Shown one piece after another: positions 33,883 through 43,640 of a stretch of 64,000 nucleotides of DNA. Under the pieces are notes generated by a model. That model was not told where the DNA came from, ran no database searches, and saw only the letters and a list, made by a program, of their open reading frames with translations. The position numbers and the translations under genes are program-made. The stretch covers positions 148,988-212,987 of the forward strand of contig NZ_BBMB01000004.1 of the NCBI RefSeq assembly GCF_000971235.1, given 5' to 3'. This DNA comes from Demequina subtropica (GTDB lineage: Bacteria; Actinomycetota; Actinomycetes; Actinomycetales; Demequinaceae). Within the stretch, counting starts at the first letter, position 1; every line of letters begins with the position of its first letter.

Positions 33883-34692
33883 ATGGGACAGAAGGTCAAC
33901 CCCCACGGCTACCGCCTGGGCATCACGACCGACCACCGTTCGCGCTGGTTCGCCGACTCGACCAAGAAGGGCGAGCGCTACCGCGACTACGTGGACGAGG
34001 ACGTCAAGATCCGCAAGATGATGTCGGAGGGCCTCGAGCGCGCCGGTGTCTCGAAGGTGGAGATCGAGCGCACGCGTGAGCGTGTCCGCGTCGACCTGCA
34101 CACCGCTCGTCCGGGCATCGTCATCGGCCGCCGCGGCGCCGAGGCCGACAAGCTTCGTGCGAACCTCGAGAAGCTGACCGGCAAGCAGGTCCAGCTGAAC
34201 ATCCTCGAGGTCAAGAACGCCGAGATCGACGCGCAGCTCGTCGCGCAGGGCATCGCGGAGCAGCTCGCTTCGCGCGTGGCCTTCCGCCGTGCGATGCGCA
34301 AGGGCATCCAGTCCGCGCTCCGCGCCGGTGCCAAGGGCATCCGTGTGCAGTGCTCGGGCCGCCTCGGTGGCGCCGAGATGTCGCGTTCGGAGTTCTACCG
34401 TGAGGGTCGCGTGCCGCTGCACACGCTCCGCGCGAACATCGACTACGGCTTCTTCGAGGCCCGCACCACCTTCGGCCAGATCGGCGTGAAGGTGTGGATC
34501 TACAAGGGTGACATGACGGAGAAGGAGTGGGCCGCCGAGCAGGCGAAGGCCCCCCGCCCGCAGCGTGGCCGTGGCGACCGCCGCGGTGGCGACCGCGGCC
34601 CGCGTCGTGACGCCGCCCCCCGTTCGGCCGAGGCCCCCGCGGCCGACGCCCCTGCTGCCGAGGCTCCCGCCGAGGCCGGTAAGGAGAGCTGA
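33883..34692 (+). CDS. rpsC: 30S ribosomal protein S3 with low-complexity C-terminal tail
   Basis: 269 residues against ~210-235 in well-studied bacteria. KH domain ([20 protein letters not shown]) and C-terminal domain ([13 protein letters not shown] region [20 protein letters not shown]) are normal. After [11 protein letters not shown] the last ~50 residues are an Arg/Gly-rich block followed by an Ala/Pro/Glu-rich block. S3 lines the mRNA entry channel; the tail would be solvent-exposed. Confidence 0.97.
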   Translation: MGQKVNPHGYRLGITTDHRSRWFADSTKKGERYRDYVDEDVKIRKMMSEGLERAGVSKVEIERTRERVRVDLHTARPGIVIGRRGAEADKLRANLEKLTGKQVQLNILEVKNAEIDAQLVAQGIAEQLASRVAFRRAMRKGIQSALRAGAKGIRVQCSGRLGGAEMSRSEFYREGRVPLHTLRANIDYGFFEARTTFGQIGVKVWIYKGDMTEKEWAAEQAKAPRPQRGRGDRRGGDRGPRRDAAPRSAEAPAADAPAAEAPAEAGKES

Positions 34693-34694
34693 GA

Positions 34695-35114
34695 ATGCTT
34701 ATCCCCCGTCGTGTGAAGCACCGCAAGCAGCACCACCCGAAGCGTTCGGGCGCTGCGACCGGTGGCACCGCCATCGCCTTCGGTGACTTCGGCATCCAGG
34801 CTCTCGAGCCCGCCTACGTCACCAACCGCCAGATCGAGGCGGCCCGTATCGCGATGACCCGCCACATCAAGCGTGGCGGAAAGGTCTGGATCAACATCTA
34901 CCCGGACCGCCCCCTGACCAAGAAGCCTGCCGAGGTCCGCATGGGCTCCGGTAAGGGCTCGCCCGAGTGGTGGGTCGCGAACGTCAAGCCCGGCCGGGTC
35001 ATGTTCGAGCTCGCCGGCGTCCCGGAGGAGCTCGCTCGCGAGGCCATGCGCCGCGCGCAGCACAAGCTCCCCATGAAGACCCGCTTTGTGACCCGTGAGG
35101 GTGGTGACATCTAA
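34695..35114 (+). CDS. rplP: 50S ribosomal protein L16
   Basis: 139 residues beginning [33 protein letters not shown] is the conserved signature close to the A-site tRNA elbow. It starts 2 nt after rpsC and overlaps rpmC by 1 nt (TAATG). Confidence 0.98.
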   Translation: MLIPRRVKHRKQHHPKRSGAATGGTAIAFGDFGIQALEPAYVTNRQIEAARIAMTRHIKRGGKVWINIYPDRPLTKKPAEVRMGSGKGSPEWWVANVKPGRVMFELAGVPEELAREAMRRAQHKLPMKTRFVTREGGDI

Positions 35115-35353
35115 TGGCCATCGGTACCAAGGACCTCATGCCGTCCGAGCTGGACGCCATGGAGAACGAGCGCCTGGTCGAGGAGCTGAAGAAGGCCAAG
35201 GAGGAGCTGTTCAACCTGCGCTTCCAGTCGGCCACCGGTCAGCTCGAGAACCACGGCCGCCTCAAGGCCGTCAAGCGCGACATCGCGCGCATCTACACGA
35301 TCCTGCGTGAGCGCGAGCTCGGTATCCGCACCGCGCCCTCCGCGAAGGCATAA
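35114..35353 (+). CDS. rpmC: 50S ribosomal protein L29
   Basis: 79 residues, two-helix protein with [29 protein letters not shown]. It neighbours L23 at the tunnel exit. Coupled to rplP by a 1-nt overlap. Confidence 0.97.
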   Translation: MAIGTKDLMPSELDAMENERLVEELKKAKEELFNLRFQSATGQLENHGRLKAVKRDIARIYTILRERELGIRTAPSAKA

Positions 35354-35362
35354 GGAACAGAT

Positions 35363-35650
35363 ATGTCGACCAAGAAGCAGACGACTGCGACGTCGGAGCA
35401 CCGGGCGTACCGCAAGACGCGCCGTGGCTACGTCACGTCGGACAAGATGGACAAGACCATCACCGTGGAGATCGAGGACCGCGTCAAGCACCCGCTCTAC
35501 GGCAAGGTCATGCGCCGCACCAGCAAGATCAAGGCCCACGACGAGCTCAACACCGCCGGCATCGGCGACCTCGTCGTCGTGATGGAGACCCGTCCGCTTT
35601 CCGCTTCCAAGCGGTGGCGTCTGGTCGAGATCGTCGAGAAGGCCAAGTAA
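35363..35650 (+). CDS. rpsQ: 30S ribosomal protein S17
   Basis: 95 residues. OB-fold with [21 protein letters not shown] and the signature [17 protein letters not shown] 58-nt gap separates it from rplN, the S10/spc border of other bacteria; no promoter or terminator is evident there. Confidence 0.98.
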   Translation: MSTKKQTTATSEHRAYRKTRRGYVTSDKMDKTITVEIEDRVKHPLYGKVMRRTSKIKAHDELNTAGIGDLVVVMETRPLSASKRWRLVEIVEKAK

Positions 35651-35708
35651 CTACTAGTTCGACCAGGCTCGCTCGGTGTGAGCGAGAACCAGACGACAGG
35701 AGACAGAC

Positions 35709-36080
35709 ATGATTCAGCAGGAGTCGCGACTTCGCGTCGCCGACAACACGGGTGCGAAGGAAGTCCTCTGCATCCGCGTGCTCGGCGGCTCGCACCGTCG
35801 CTACGCCGGCATCGGCGACATCATCGTCGCCACCGTCAAGGACGCGATCCCCGGCGGCAACGTCAAGAAGGGCGACGTTGTCAAGGCGGTCGTCGTGCGC
35901 ACCACCAAGGAGCGCCGCCGTCCCGACGGTTCGTACATCCGTTTCGATGAGAACGCTGCGGTGATCCTCAAGAACCTCGATGGTGACCCCCGTGGCACCC
36001 GCATCTTCGGCCCCGTGGGCCGCGAGCTGCGCGACAAGAAGTTCATGAAGATCATCTCGCTGGCACCGGAGGTCATCTGA
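35709..36080 (+). CDS. rplN: 50S ribosomal protein L14
   Basis: 123 residues with [18 protein letters not shown] and [18 protein letters not shown]. It forms an intersubunit bridge and binds the silencing factor RsfS in other bacteria. Overlaps rplX by 1 nt (TGATG). Confidence 0.98.
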   Translation: MIQQESRLRVADNTGAKEVLCIRVLGGSHRRYAGIGDIIVATVKDAIPGGNVKKGDVVKAVVVRTTKERRRPDGSYIRFDENAAVILKNLDGDPRGTRIFGPVGRELRDKKFMKIISLAPEVI

Positions 36081-36418
36081 TGGCGAAGATCAAGAAGGAC
36101 GACCTCGTCGTCGTCATCGCCGGCCGTGACCGCGGTCAGCAGGGCCGCGTGCTGTCGGTCGACCCCGAGCGCGAGCGCGTGGTCGTCGAGGGCATCCAGC
36201 GTGTCACCAAGCACATCAAGCCGGGTACCCGCCGCGACAACGCCGAGGGTGGCCTCGTGACCGTCGAGGCCGCGATCCACATCTCGAACGTGATGCTCGT
36301 GGACCCGGAGACCAAGAAGGGCACCCGTGTGGGCTACCGCACGGAAGAGGTCGAGCAGAACGGCCGTACGCGCACCAAGCGCGTGCGCGTCGCCAAGCGC
36401 TCGGGTAAGGACGTCTGA
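36080..36418 (+). CDS. rplX: 50S ribosomal protein L24
   Basis: 112 residues with an N-terminal KOW motif ([20 protein letters not shown]). Assembly-initiator protein. One-nt overlaps couple it to rplN and rplE. Confidence 0.98.
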   Translation: MAKIKKDDLVVVIAGRDRGQQGRVLSVDPERERVVVEGIQRVTKHIKPGTRRDNAEGGLVTVEAAIHISNVMLVDPETKKGTRVGYRTEEVEQNGRTRTKRVRVAKRSGKDV

Positions 36419-36978
36419 TGGCTGACGTGACCACGCTGCCGCGTCTCAAGGAGAAGTACCGCAACGAGATCATCGCGCAGCTGCGCGAGGAGTTCGGGCA
36501 CGAGAACATCAACCAGGTCGCCGGTCTCACCAAGATCGTCGTGAACATGGGTGTGGGCGACGCCGCGAAGGACTCGAAGCTCATCGAGGGTGCCATCGCG
36601 GACCTCACCGCCATCACCGGCCAGAAGCCGCAGGTGACCAAGGCCCGCAAGTCCATCGCGCAGTTCAAGCTGCGCGAGGGCCAGCCGATCGGTGCGCACG
36701 TCACGCTGCGCGGCGACCGCATGTGGGAGTTCCTCGACCGCCTGCTCTCGATCGCGCTTCCCCGTATCCGCGACTTCCGCGGCCTCAGCCCGAAGCAGTT
36801 CGACGGCAACGGCAACTACACCTTCGGTCTCACGGAGCAGTCGATGTTCCACGAGATCAACCAGGACAAGATCGACCGCGTCCGCGGTATGGACATCACG
36901 GTCGTGACCTCCGCCACCACCGACGACGAGGGCCGCTCGCTGCTCAAGCAGCTGGGCTTCCCCTTCAAGGAGAAGTAG
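36418..36978 (+). CDS. rplE: 50S ribosomal protein L5
   Basis: 186 residues; [20 protein letters not shown] and [20 protein letters not shown] are conserved. It carries 5S rRNA and contacts S13 and S19 of the 30S head. It starts on the rplX stop codon. Confidence 0.98.
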   Translation: MADVTTLPRLKEKYRNEIIAQLREEFGHENINQVAGLTKIVVNMGVGDAAKDSKLIEGAIADLTAITGQKPQVTKARKSIAQFKLREGQPIGAHVTLRGDRMWEFLDRLLSIALPRIRDFRGLSPKQFDGNGNYTFGLTEQSMFHEINQDKIDRVRGMDITVVTSATTDDEGRSLLKQLGFPFKEK

Positions 36979-36981
36979 GCC

Positions 36982-37167
36982 ATGGCCAAGACTGCGCTCA
37001 AGAACAAGGCCGCCGGCAAGCAGAAGTTCGCCGTCCGCGCCTACACCCGGTGCCAGAAGTGCGGTCGTCCGCACTCGGTGTACCGCAAGTTCGGCCTCTG
37101 CCGCGTGTGCTTCCGCGAGATGGCTCACCGTGGTGAGCTTCCCGGCATCACCAAGAGCAGCTGGTAA
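36982..37167 (+). CDS. rpsZ: 30S ribosomal protein S14, zinc-binding type (S14Z)
   Basis: 61 residues with two CxxC pairs (CQKCGRPH and CRVC), the compact zinc form of S14. Many actinobacteria also keep a longer zinc-free copy elsewhere under Zur control; none is seen here. It starts 3 nt after rplE. Confidence 0.97.
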   Translation: MAKTALKNKAAGKQKFAVRAYTRCQKCGRPHSVYRKFGLCRVCFREMAHRGELPGITKSSW

Positions 37168-37224
37168 ACCACTACGCCACAGGTCCCCTGCGGGGAAACC
37201 ACGGCGAGGAAGAGTTCAAGACTC

Positions 37225-37623
37225 ATGACGATGACTGACCCCATCGCAGACATGCTGACGCGTCTGCGCAACGCGAACGCGGCGTACCACGAGACCGTGT
37301 CGATGCCGCACTCCAAGCTCAAGGCGAACATCGCCTCGATCCTGGAGGCCGAGGGCTACATCTCCAGCTCCGCCGTGGCGGACGCCGAGGTGGGCAAGAC
37401 CCTCACCCTCACGCTGAAGTACGGCCCGAACCGCGAGCGCTCGCTCGCCGGTGTGCGCCGTGTGTCGAAGCCCGGCCTCCGCGTCTACGCGAAGTCCACG
37501 AACCTGCCCAAGGTTCTCGGCGGCCTCGGCGTGGCCATCCTGTCCACCTCCTCGGGTCTGCTGACCGACCGCGAGGCCGAGAAGAAGGGCGTCGGCGGCG
37601 AGGTCGTCGCGTTCGTCTGGTAA
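37225..37623 (+). CDS. rpsH: 30S ribosomal protein S8
   Basis: 132 residues with [20 protein letters not shown] and the C-terminal [21 protein letters not shown]8 is the spc-operon repressor in E. coli. A 57-nt gap precedes it, with GAGGAAGAG as ribosome site. Confidence 0.98.
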   Translation: MTMTDPIADMLTRLRNANAAYHETVSMPHSKLKANIASILEAEGYISSSAVADAEVGKTLTLTLKYGPNRERSLAGVRRVSKPGLRVYAKSTNLPKVLGGLGVAILSTSSGLLTDREAEKKGVGGEVVAFVW

Positions 37624-37644
37624 CCGGAAAGGAGAACAAGAGCA

Positions 37645-38181
37645 ATGTCCCGCATTGGCAAGATCCCCGTTCCGGTTCCCTCCGGAGTGGACATCACCAT
37701 CGAAGGCGCCGACGTCACCGTGAAGGGCCCCAAGGGCACCCTCACGCACACCGTCGCCGCTCCCATCACCGTCGAGAAGGGCGATGAGGGCCTCGAGGTC
37801 AAGCGCCCGAACGACGAGCGTCTGTCGAAGTCGCTCCACGGCCTGACCCGCACCCTGATCGCGAACATGGTCACCGGTGTCACCTCGGGCTACGAGAAGA
37901 AGCTTGAGATCGTCGGCACGGGTTACCGCGTCGCGCTCAAGGGCTCGGACCTCGAGTTCGCGCTCGGCTTCTCGCACCCGGTCGTCGTGACCCCGCCGGA
38001 GGGCATCACCTTCACGGTCGAGGGCCCCACCAAGTTCACCGTTGCCGGCATCAGCAAGCAGCAGGTGGGCGAGGTTGCGGCGAACATCCGCAAGATTCGC
38101 AAGCCCGAGCCGTACAAGGGCAAGGGCGTCCGCTACGCCGGCGAGCAGGTTCGCCGCAAGGCAGGAAAGACGGGTAAGTAA
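37645..38181 (+). CDS. rplF: 50S ribosomal protein L6
   Basis: 178 residues, two repeated alpha/beta domains. The C-terminal [20 protein letters not shown] is the family signature near the sarcin-ricin loop. RBS GGAAAGGAG is upstream; rplR starts 3 nt after its stop. Confidence 0.98.
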   Translation: MSRIGKIPVPVPSGVDITIEGADVTVKGPKGTLTHTVAAPITVEKGDEGLEVKRPNDERLSKSLHGLTRTLIANMVTGVTSGYEKKLEIVGTGYRVALKGSDLEFALGFSHPVVVTPPEGITFTVEGPTKFTVAGISKQQVGEVAANIRKIRKPEPYKGKGVRYAGEQVRRKAGKTGK

Positions 38182-38184
38182 GAC

Positions 38185-38556
38185 ATGGGTATCGCAATCA
38201 AGGGCAAGGGCAAGGCGATCCAGCGCAAGCGTCGCCACTTCCGCCTGCGCAAGAAGATCTCCGGCACCGCTGCTCGTCCCCGCCTCGTGGTCACCCGCTC
38301 GACCCGTCACATGGTCGCGCAGATCGTCGACGACACCGTCGGCAAGACCCTCGCGTCGGCGTCGACCCTCGAGGCCGACATCCGCGCGCTGGACGGCGAC
38401 AAGACGGCCAAGGCGTCGAAGGTCGGCCAGCTGGTCGCCGAGCGTGCCAAGGCCGCCGGCATCGAGGCCGTCGTGTTCGACCGTGGCGGCAACAAGTACC
38501 ACGGTCGCGTGGCGGCTGTGGCTGACGGCGCCCGAGAGGCGGGCCTCGCCCTCTAG
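38185..38556 (+). CDS. rplR: 50S ribosomal protein L18
   Basis: 123 residues, basic N-terminus ([19 protein letters not shown]) then [19 protein letters not shown] and the C-terminal [20 protein letters not shown]. Binds 5S rRNA together with L5. Confidence 0.98.
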   Translation: MGIAIKGKGKAIQRKRRHFRLRKKISGTAARPRLVVTRSTRHMVAQIVDDTVGKTLASASTLEADIRALDGDKTAKASKVGQLVAERAKAAGIEAVVFDRGGNKYHGRVAAVADGAREAGLAL

Positions 38557-38582
38557 GGCGCGGCCAGGAGTGAGGAAGACTT

Positions 38583-39152
38583 ATGGCTGACAACAACAGC
38601 GGCCGTCGCGGCGGGAACCGTCGCGACAACGAGCCCGAGAACAAGTTCGTCGAGCGCGTCGTCACCATCAACCGAGTCGCCAAGGTCGTGAAGGGCGGTC
38701 GTCGCTTCAGCTTCACCGCGCTCGTGATCGTCGGCGACGGCGAGGGCAACGTCGGCATCGGCTACGGCAAGGCGAAGGAGGTGCCGGCCGCGATCTCGAA
38801 GGGTGTCGAGGAGGCCAAGCGCAACTTCTTCCGCGTCCCGCGCATCCAGGGCACCATCCCGCACGCCGTGCAGGGTGAGGCCGCCGCGGGCGTCGTGTTC
38901 CTGCGTCCCGCGTCGCCGGGTACCGGTGTGATCGCCGGTGGTCCGGTGCGCGCGGTGCTCGAGTGCGCCGGCATCCACGACGTGCTGAGCAAGTCGCTCG
39001 GCTCGTCCAACGCGATCAACATCGTGCACGCGACCGTCGACGCCCTCAAGCGCCTCGAGCGCCCCGAGGCCGTCGCGGCCCGTCGCGGCAAGGCCGTGGA
39101 GGACGTGGCCCCGGCCGCGATGCTCCGCGCGCAGGCAGCGGGGGTGAAGTAG
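38583..39152 (+). CDS. rpsE: 30S ribosomal protein S5
   Basis: 189 residues; the first ~20 are a polar extension ([15 protein letters not shown]). The double-stranded RNA-binding-like domain [19 protein letters not shown] and the [15 protein letters not shown] region are intact. It affects decoding accuracy and mRNA unwinding. rpmD starts 2 nt downstream. Confidence 0.98.
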   Translation: MADNNSGRRGGNRRDNEPENKFVERVVTINRVAKVVKGGRRFSFTALVIVGDGEGNVGIGYGKAKEVPAAISKGVEEAKRNFFRVPRIQGTIPHAVQGEAAAGVVFLRPASPGTGVIAGGPVRAVLECAGIHDVLSKSLGSSNAINIVHATVDALKRLERPEAVAARRGKAVEDVAPAAMLRAQAAGVK

Positions 39153-39154
39153 TC

Positions 39155-39337
39155 ATGGCACGACTCAAGGTCGTTCAGAAGAAGTCGGCGATCGGCACCA
39201 AGCCGCAGCACCGCGAGACCCTGCGGTCGCTCGGCCTCAAGCGCATCGGCGACATCGTCGTGAAGGAGGACCGTCCCGAGATCCGCGGGATGGTCAAGGC
39301 GGTCGACCACCTGGTCACCGTGGAGGAGGTTGACTGA
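39155..39337 (+). CDS. rpmD: 50S ribosomal protein L30
   Basis: 60 residues from ATG 39155 ([16 protein letters not shown]), normal length. The stop overlaps the annotated rplO start by 1 nt (TGATG). Confidence 0.97.
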   Translation: MARLKVVQKKSAIGTKPQHRETLRSLGLKRIGDIVVKEDRPEIRGMVKAVDHLVTVEEVD

Positions 39338-40026
39338 TGGCTGAGGCCAAGAAGCCGACGGACGAGTCCGTCGAGGAGAAGCCCGCCAAGAAGCCGGCCG
39401 CCAAGAAGGCTCCGGCCAAGGCTGCCACCGCTGCTGCGGAGAAGCCGGCCGCCAAGAAGCCGGCCGCGAAGAAGCCTGCTGCGAAGAAGGCCGACGCCGC
39501 GACCGACGAGGCCAAGCCCGCCGCCAAGAAGCCGGCCGCCAAGAAGGCCGCGCCGAAGGCGGAGGAGCCCGCGGAGAAGGTGAACACCCTCAAGGTGCAC
39601 CACCTGCGTCCCGCCCCGGGTTCGCACACCAAGAAGACCCGCGTGGGTCGTGGTGAGGCGTCCAAGGGTAAGACCGCCGGTCGCGGTACCAAGGGCACCG
39701 GTGCCCGCTACCAGGTTCCGGAGCGCTTCGAGGGTGGTCAGACGCCCATCCACATGCGCATCCCGAAGCTGCGTGGCTTCAAGAGCCCGTTCAAGGTCTA
39801 CTACCAGGTCGTCAACGTGGGCCAGCTCTCCGAGCTGTTCCCCAAGGGCGGCGAGGTGACCAAGGCGGACCTGGTCGAGAAGGGTGCGGTCCGCCGCAAC
39901 CAGCCGGTCAAGGTCCTCGGCGATGGCGAGATCTCCGTCAAGGTGACGCTCGTCGACGCCGACAAGGTCTCGCAGTCCGCGAAGACCAAGATCGAGGCCG
40001 CTGGCGGCTCGGTCAACGAGGGCTAG
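39337..40026 (+). CDS. rplO: 50S ribosomal protein L15 with a Lys/Ala/Pro-rich N-terminal extension
   Basis: 229 residues if started at ATG 39337, against ~145-150 for ordinary L15. Residues 1-81 are built of [13 protein letters not shown] repeats, like linker-histone or HU tails; the conserved L15 body begins at [20 protein letters not shown]. An in-frame GTG at 39580 would give a standard 148-residue protein, with GGAG-like sequences just before it. The ATG is preferred because it overlaps the rpmD stop, and otherwise a 242-nt in-frame open gap would break a tightly packed operon. A terminator follows. Confidence 0.88.
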   Translation: MAEAKKPTDESVEEKPAKKPAAKKAPAKAATAAAEKPAAKKPAAKKPAAKKADAATDEAKPAAKKPAAKKAAPKAEEPAEKVNTLKVHHLRPAPGSHTKKTRVGRGEASKGKTAGRGTKGTGARYQVPERFEGGQTPIHMRIPKLRGFKSPFKVYYQVVNVGQLSELFPKGGEVTKADLVEKGAVRRNQPVKVLGDGEISVKVTLVDADKVSQSAKTKIEAAGGSVNEG

Positions 40027-40036
40027 AAGTGATCGC

Positions 40037-40066
40037 ACCGGGCCCGTCCAGGAGGACGGGCCCGGT
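40037..40066 (+). terminator. Terminator after rplO
   Basis: ACCGGGCCCGTCC and GGACGGGCCCGGT form a perfect 13-bp stem around an AGGA loop, 10 nt after rplO. It separates the ribosomal genes from secY, which must have its own start signal or read-through; TATCCT at 40071-40076 is a possible -10. Confidence 0.9.
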
Positions 40067-40105
40067 CGCGTATCCTCGTCCTGACGAAAAATCCATGGAG
40101 GATCA

Positions 40106-41404
40106 ATGCTGAGTGGCTTCATGAGTGCGTTCCGCACCCCCGACCTTCGGAGGAAGCTCCTCTTCACCATCGGGATCATCGCGATCTACCGACTCGGTGT
40201 CGCCATCCCGACCCCCGGCGTGAGCTACGAGGCGGTCGAGGCCTGCCTGAGCGAGAGCTCCGCCACCGGTGCGTTCGCCATCCTCAACCTGTTCTCGGGC
40301 GGCGCCCTGCTGCAGCTCTCGATCTTCGCGCTCGGCATCATGCCGTACATCACCGCGTCGATCATGGTCCAGCTGCTGCGCGTGCTGATCCCGCGCTTCG
40401 AGACGCTCCACAAGGAGGGCTCGGAGGGCCAGGCCAAGCTGACGCAGTACACGCGCTACATCACCGTGGGCTTCGCCGCCATCCAGTCGGCGTCCTACAT
40501 CACGATGGCGCGCAACGGGCTGTTCTTCCCCAACTGCTCGCAGAGCGTGATCCCCAACGACTCGTGGAACGTCATCCTCACGATGATCCTCACGATGACC
40601 GCGGGCACCGTCTTCATCATGTGGCTCGGTGAGCGCATCACGGAGCGCGGTGTCGGCAACGGCATGTCGCTGCTGATCTTCACCTCGGTGGCCGCGGGCT
40701 TCCCGAGCATGGTGTCGTCGATCTGGAACTCGACCAACGGCGCGCGCAACACCTTCCTGGTCGCGCTCGCGCTCCTCGCGGTCATCGCGGCGGTCGTGTT
40801 CGTCGAGCAGTCGCAGCGCCGCATCCCCGTGCAGTACGCGAAGCGGATGGTGGGTCGCAAGATGCTGGGTGGCTCGTCCACCTATATCCCGCTGAAGATC
40901 AACATGGCGGGCATCATCCCCGTCATCTTCGCGTCGTCGCTGCTGACGCTGCCGCAGGTGATCATCCAGTTCCAGGGCGACGACCCGGCCGACTGGGTCG
41001 TGTGGATGAACAACCACGTCGCGAACAACAGCGCCCCGCTGCACATCGCGCTCTACATCCTGCTCATCGTCTTCTTCGCCTACTTCTACACCGCGATCAC
41101 GTTCAACCCGGTCGAGGTGGCGGACAACATGAAGAAGTACGGCGGCTTCATCCCGGGCATCCGACCGGGCACCCCGACCGCGGAGTTCCTCGACTACGTG
41201 CTCTCGCGCATCACCGCGGCCGGCTCCATCTACCTCGCGATCGTGGCGCTCGTGCCCACGGTCATGTTCGCGGCGCTCGGGCTCGGGACATCGATCCCGT
41301 TCGGCGGCACGTCGATCCTGATCCTCGTGGGTGTGGGTCTCGACACCGTCAAGCGGATCCAGTCCCAGCTCGAGCAGCACCACTACGAAGGGTTCCTCCG
41401 GTAA
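40106..41404 (+). CDS. secY: Preprotein translocase subunit SecY
   Basis: 432 residues with ten predicted membrane helices. It contains the plug/TM2 region GGALLQLSIFALGIMPYITA, the TM5 region ITERGVGNGMSLLIF and the cytoplasmic loop VKKYGGFIPGIRPG-type segment near NMKKYGGFIPGIRPG. It forms the protein-conducting channel with SecE (also in this window). RBS GGAGGAT; the stop overlaps the adk start by 1 nt. Confidence 0.98.
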   Translation: MLSGFMSAFRTPDLRRKLLFTIGIIAIYRLGVAIPTPGVSYEAVEACLSESSATGAFAILNLFSGGALLQLSIFALGIMPYITASIMVQLLRVLIPRFETLHKEGSEGQAKLTQYTRYITVGFAAIQSASYITMARNGLFFPNCSQSVIPNDSWNVILTMILTMTAGTVFIMWLGERITERGVGNGMSLLIFTSVAAGFPSMVSSIWNSTNGARNTFLVALALLAVIAAVVFVEQSQRRIPVQYAKRMVGRKMLGGSSTYIPLKINMAGIIPVIFASSLLTLPQVIIQFQGDDPADWVVWMNNHVANNSAPLHIALYILLIVFFAYFYTAITFNPVEVADNMKKYGGFIPGIRPGTPTAEFLDYVLSRITAAGSIYLAIVALVPTVMFAALGLGTSIPFGGTSILILVGVGLDTVKRIQSQLEQHHYEGFLR

Positions 41405-41967
41405 TGCGCGCAGTTCTTCTTGGTCCTCCCGGCGCAGGCAAGGGCACGCAGGCCGCCCGCCTCACGGAGCGCTTCGGCGTGCCCGCGATCTCGACGGGCG
41501 ACATCTTCCGCGCCAACGTCAAGGGCGGCACGGAGCTGGGCCGCAAGGCGCAGGAGTACATGAACGCCGGCCAGCTGGTCCCCGACGAGGTCACGAACGC
41601 CATGGTGCGGGCGCGCCTCGCCGAGGACGATGCGGCGCAGGGCTTCCTGCTCGACGGTTACCCGCGCAACCCCGAGCAGGCGGTCGAGCTCGACTCGATG
41701 CTCGCGGACCTCGGCGTGGAGCTCGACGTGGCGATCGAGATCACGGCGGACTTCGACGTGGTCACCGACCGTCTGCTCAAGCGTGCCGAGATCGAGGGCC
41801 GTGCGGACGACACCGAGCCGGTCATCCGCAAGCGCCTCGAGGTCTACACCGCCTCGACCGCGCCGCTGACCGCGTTCTACGCGGGCAAGGGCCTGCTGGT
41901 GCAGGTCGACGGTCTCGGCGAGATCGACGAGGTCACCGAGCGCCTCGTCGCGGCCGTCGCGCGCTGA
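41404..41967 (+). CDS. adk: Adenylate kinase
   Basis: 187 residues: P-loop GPPGAGKGTQ, the NMP-binding STGDIFR, and GFLLDGYPRNPEQ. The short form lacks the ~27-residue zinc/LID insertion, as in many actinobacteria. It interconverts 2 ADP with ATP and AMP. Coupled to secY by TAATG, the usual secY-adk-map order. Confidence 0.97.
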   Translation: MRAVLLGPPGAGKGTQAARLTERFGVPAISTGDIFRANVKGGTELGRKAQEYMNAGQLVPDEVTNAMVRARLAEDDAAQGFLLDGYPRNPEQAVELDSMLADLGVELDVAIEITADFDVVTDRLLKRAEIEGRADDTEPVIRKRLEVYTASTAPLTAFYAGKGLLVQVDGLGEIDEVTERLVAAVAR

Positions 41968-41974
41968 TCCGGTC

Positions 41975-42781
41975 ATGGCCCGCATCGAGCTGAAGACCCG
42001 CGCGCAGATGCGGGTGATGGCCCAGGCGGGCGTGATCGTCGAGCGTGCGCTCGCCGCGGCGAAGGCCGCGTGCGTGCCGGGCGCCACCACGTCCGCGGCC
42101 GATGCCGAGGCCGCGCGCGTCATCGCGGAGGCGGGCGCGACGTCGAACTTCCTCGGGTACCACGGGTTCCCCGCGACCATCTGCATCTCGGTCAACGAGG
42201 AGGTGGTCCACGGGATCCCGGGCGACCGCGTCCTCGTCCCCGGCGACGTCGTCTCGATCGACTGCGGCGCCGTGGTCGACCGCTGGCACGGCGACAGCGC
42301 GATCAGCTTCATCGTGGGCGAGCCCGCGAGCCAGGCCGATGCGACGCTCGTCACCGTGACGGAGCGGTCGCTGTGGGCGGGCATCGCGGCGCTCGCCGGC
42401 GCGAGCCGCATCGGCGAGGTCGGCGCGGCTGTCGAGGACGTGGCCGAGGCCGCGGGGCTTCACCCCCTCGACGGGTACGTGGGTCATGGCATCGGAACCG
42501 CGATGCACATGGAGCCGGACGTGCCGAACTACCGCACGCGCGGGCGCAGCCCCCGCGTGCAGCACGGGATGTGCCTCGCGATCGAGCCCATGCTGGTGAT
42601 CGGGACCTCGGAGTCCGCGGTGCTGTCCGACGAGTGGACGGTCGTGTCGCTCGACGGGTCGCGTGCCGCCCATTGGGAGCACTCGGTCGCGGTGCACGAG
42701 GACGGCATCTGGGTCCTGACCGCCTCGGACGGCGGCGCCTCGCGCCTCGTGCCGCTCGGCGTCACCCCCGTCGCCCCGTAG
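41975..42781 (+). CDS. map: Methionine aminopeptidase, type I
   Basis: 268 residues. Dimetal ligands are visible in order: Asp in VSIDCGAVVDRWHGD (two), His in GHGIGTAMH, Glu in LAIEPML and Glu in WEHSVAV. It removes the initiator Met from nascent proteins. It starts 7 nt after adk. In most genomes infA follows at once; here three LRV-repeat genes intervene. Confidence 0.97.
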   Translation: MARIELKTRAQMRVMAQAGVIVERALAAAKAACVPGATTSAADAEAARVIAEAGATSNFLGYHGFPATICISVNEEVVHGIPGDRVLVPGDVVSIDCGAVVDRWHGDSAISFIVGEPASQADATLVTVTERSLWAGIAALAGASRIGEVGAAVEDVAEAAGLHPLDGYVGHGIGTAMHMEPDVPNYRTRGRSPRVQHGMCLAIEPMLVIGTSESAVLSDEWTVVSLDGSRAAHWEHSVAVHEDGIWVLTASDGGASRLVPLGVTPVAP

Positions 42782-42953
42782 CGGCCGCGCGCGGACGCCC
42801 ACCCGCTGGACTGGGCAGGCGCATCGTCCCTGGTGACAGAGCTGAAGGCAGTTCACACGGCCTTTACATGCGCGCCACGCAGGTGCAAAGACGCTGCGCT
42901 ACCGTCAGGCCAGCCGGCGCACCCCGGACGTCGGCGTCCTGAGGGAGGGCACG

Positions 42954-43526
42954 ATGGCGCGAGGGTTCAACTACGCCCCTGGCACGAGCGAGGAGGTCGA
43001 GGAGGCCGCAGCGCCCGACCTGTCGAAGGAGAGGGTCCAGGAGCTCGGCGGCTCGCGCAACGCGGTGGTCCGCGAGACCGTCGCCGGCCGTCCCGACTGC
43101 CCCTTCGGCGTCATGGTCGCGTTGGCTCACGACTCCGCGGCGCCGGTCCGTGCGGCGCTCGCCGCGAACCCGCGCGTGCTGCACTCGCTCCTGGAGAGCC
43201 TCGCGCGCGACCGGCAGGAGAGCGTGCTGCTCGCCGTGGCGCGCAACCCCGTCGCGACGGCCGACATGCTCGACGCGCTGGCCGGCAGCCGCAAGGAGTC
43301 GGTGCGCGCCGCGGCCGTCGCGGCGCTCGACGCTCGGGACCGCGCAGGCGGCGCCCGGGCGCGAGACACCTCGGAGCTGCGCGATCGCGTGTTCGAGGAG
43401 TCGCAGGCGCGCCGTGAGGCCATGCTCGCGTCCGCGGTGGCGCCCGCCGAGCCCGTGGTCGCGGCCGCGCCGCGCCCGGTGCGCACCGCGCCGGTACGCG
43501 GGTTCCTTCCTCCCTCGGAGCGGTAG
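42954..43526 (+). CDS. LRV-repeat protein A (first of three paralogues)
   Basis: 190 residues; RBS GAGGGAGG 5 nt before the ATG. Residues ~34-125 contain about four tandem units of ~25 residues that alternate short helices in the style of leucine-rich-repeat-variant (LRV) or HEAT-like solenoids. The first unit has VRETVAGRPDCPFG (Cys49), and the next read VRAALAANPRV and VLLAVARNPVATADML. The C-terminal third is Ala/Arg/Glu-rich and probably unstructured. There is no signal peptide or membrane helix. Such solenoids bind proteins; the partner is unknown. Together with the next two genes it forms a cluster between map and infA. Confidence 0.72.
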   Translation: MARGFNYAPGTSEEVEEAAAPDLSKERVQELGGSRNAVVRETVAGRPDCPFGVMVALAHDSAAPVRAALAANPRVLHSLLESLARDRQESVLLAVARNPVATADMLDALAGSRKESVRAAAVAALDARDRAGGARARDTSELRDRVFEESQARREAMLASAVAPAEPVVAAAPRPVRTAPVRGFLPPSER

Positions 43527-43640
43527 CCCGGACCACCCGACACCCAGGATTGGTCGGTTTGTCACCGGCTGGACACCTGGCCGTCAGCCGTTGCACACCG
43601 GCGCCGCCTAGCCTCTCGCTACCTGACGCGAGGGGGAGAG

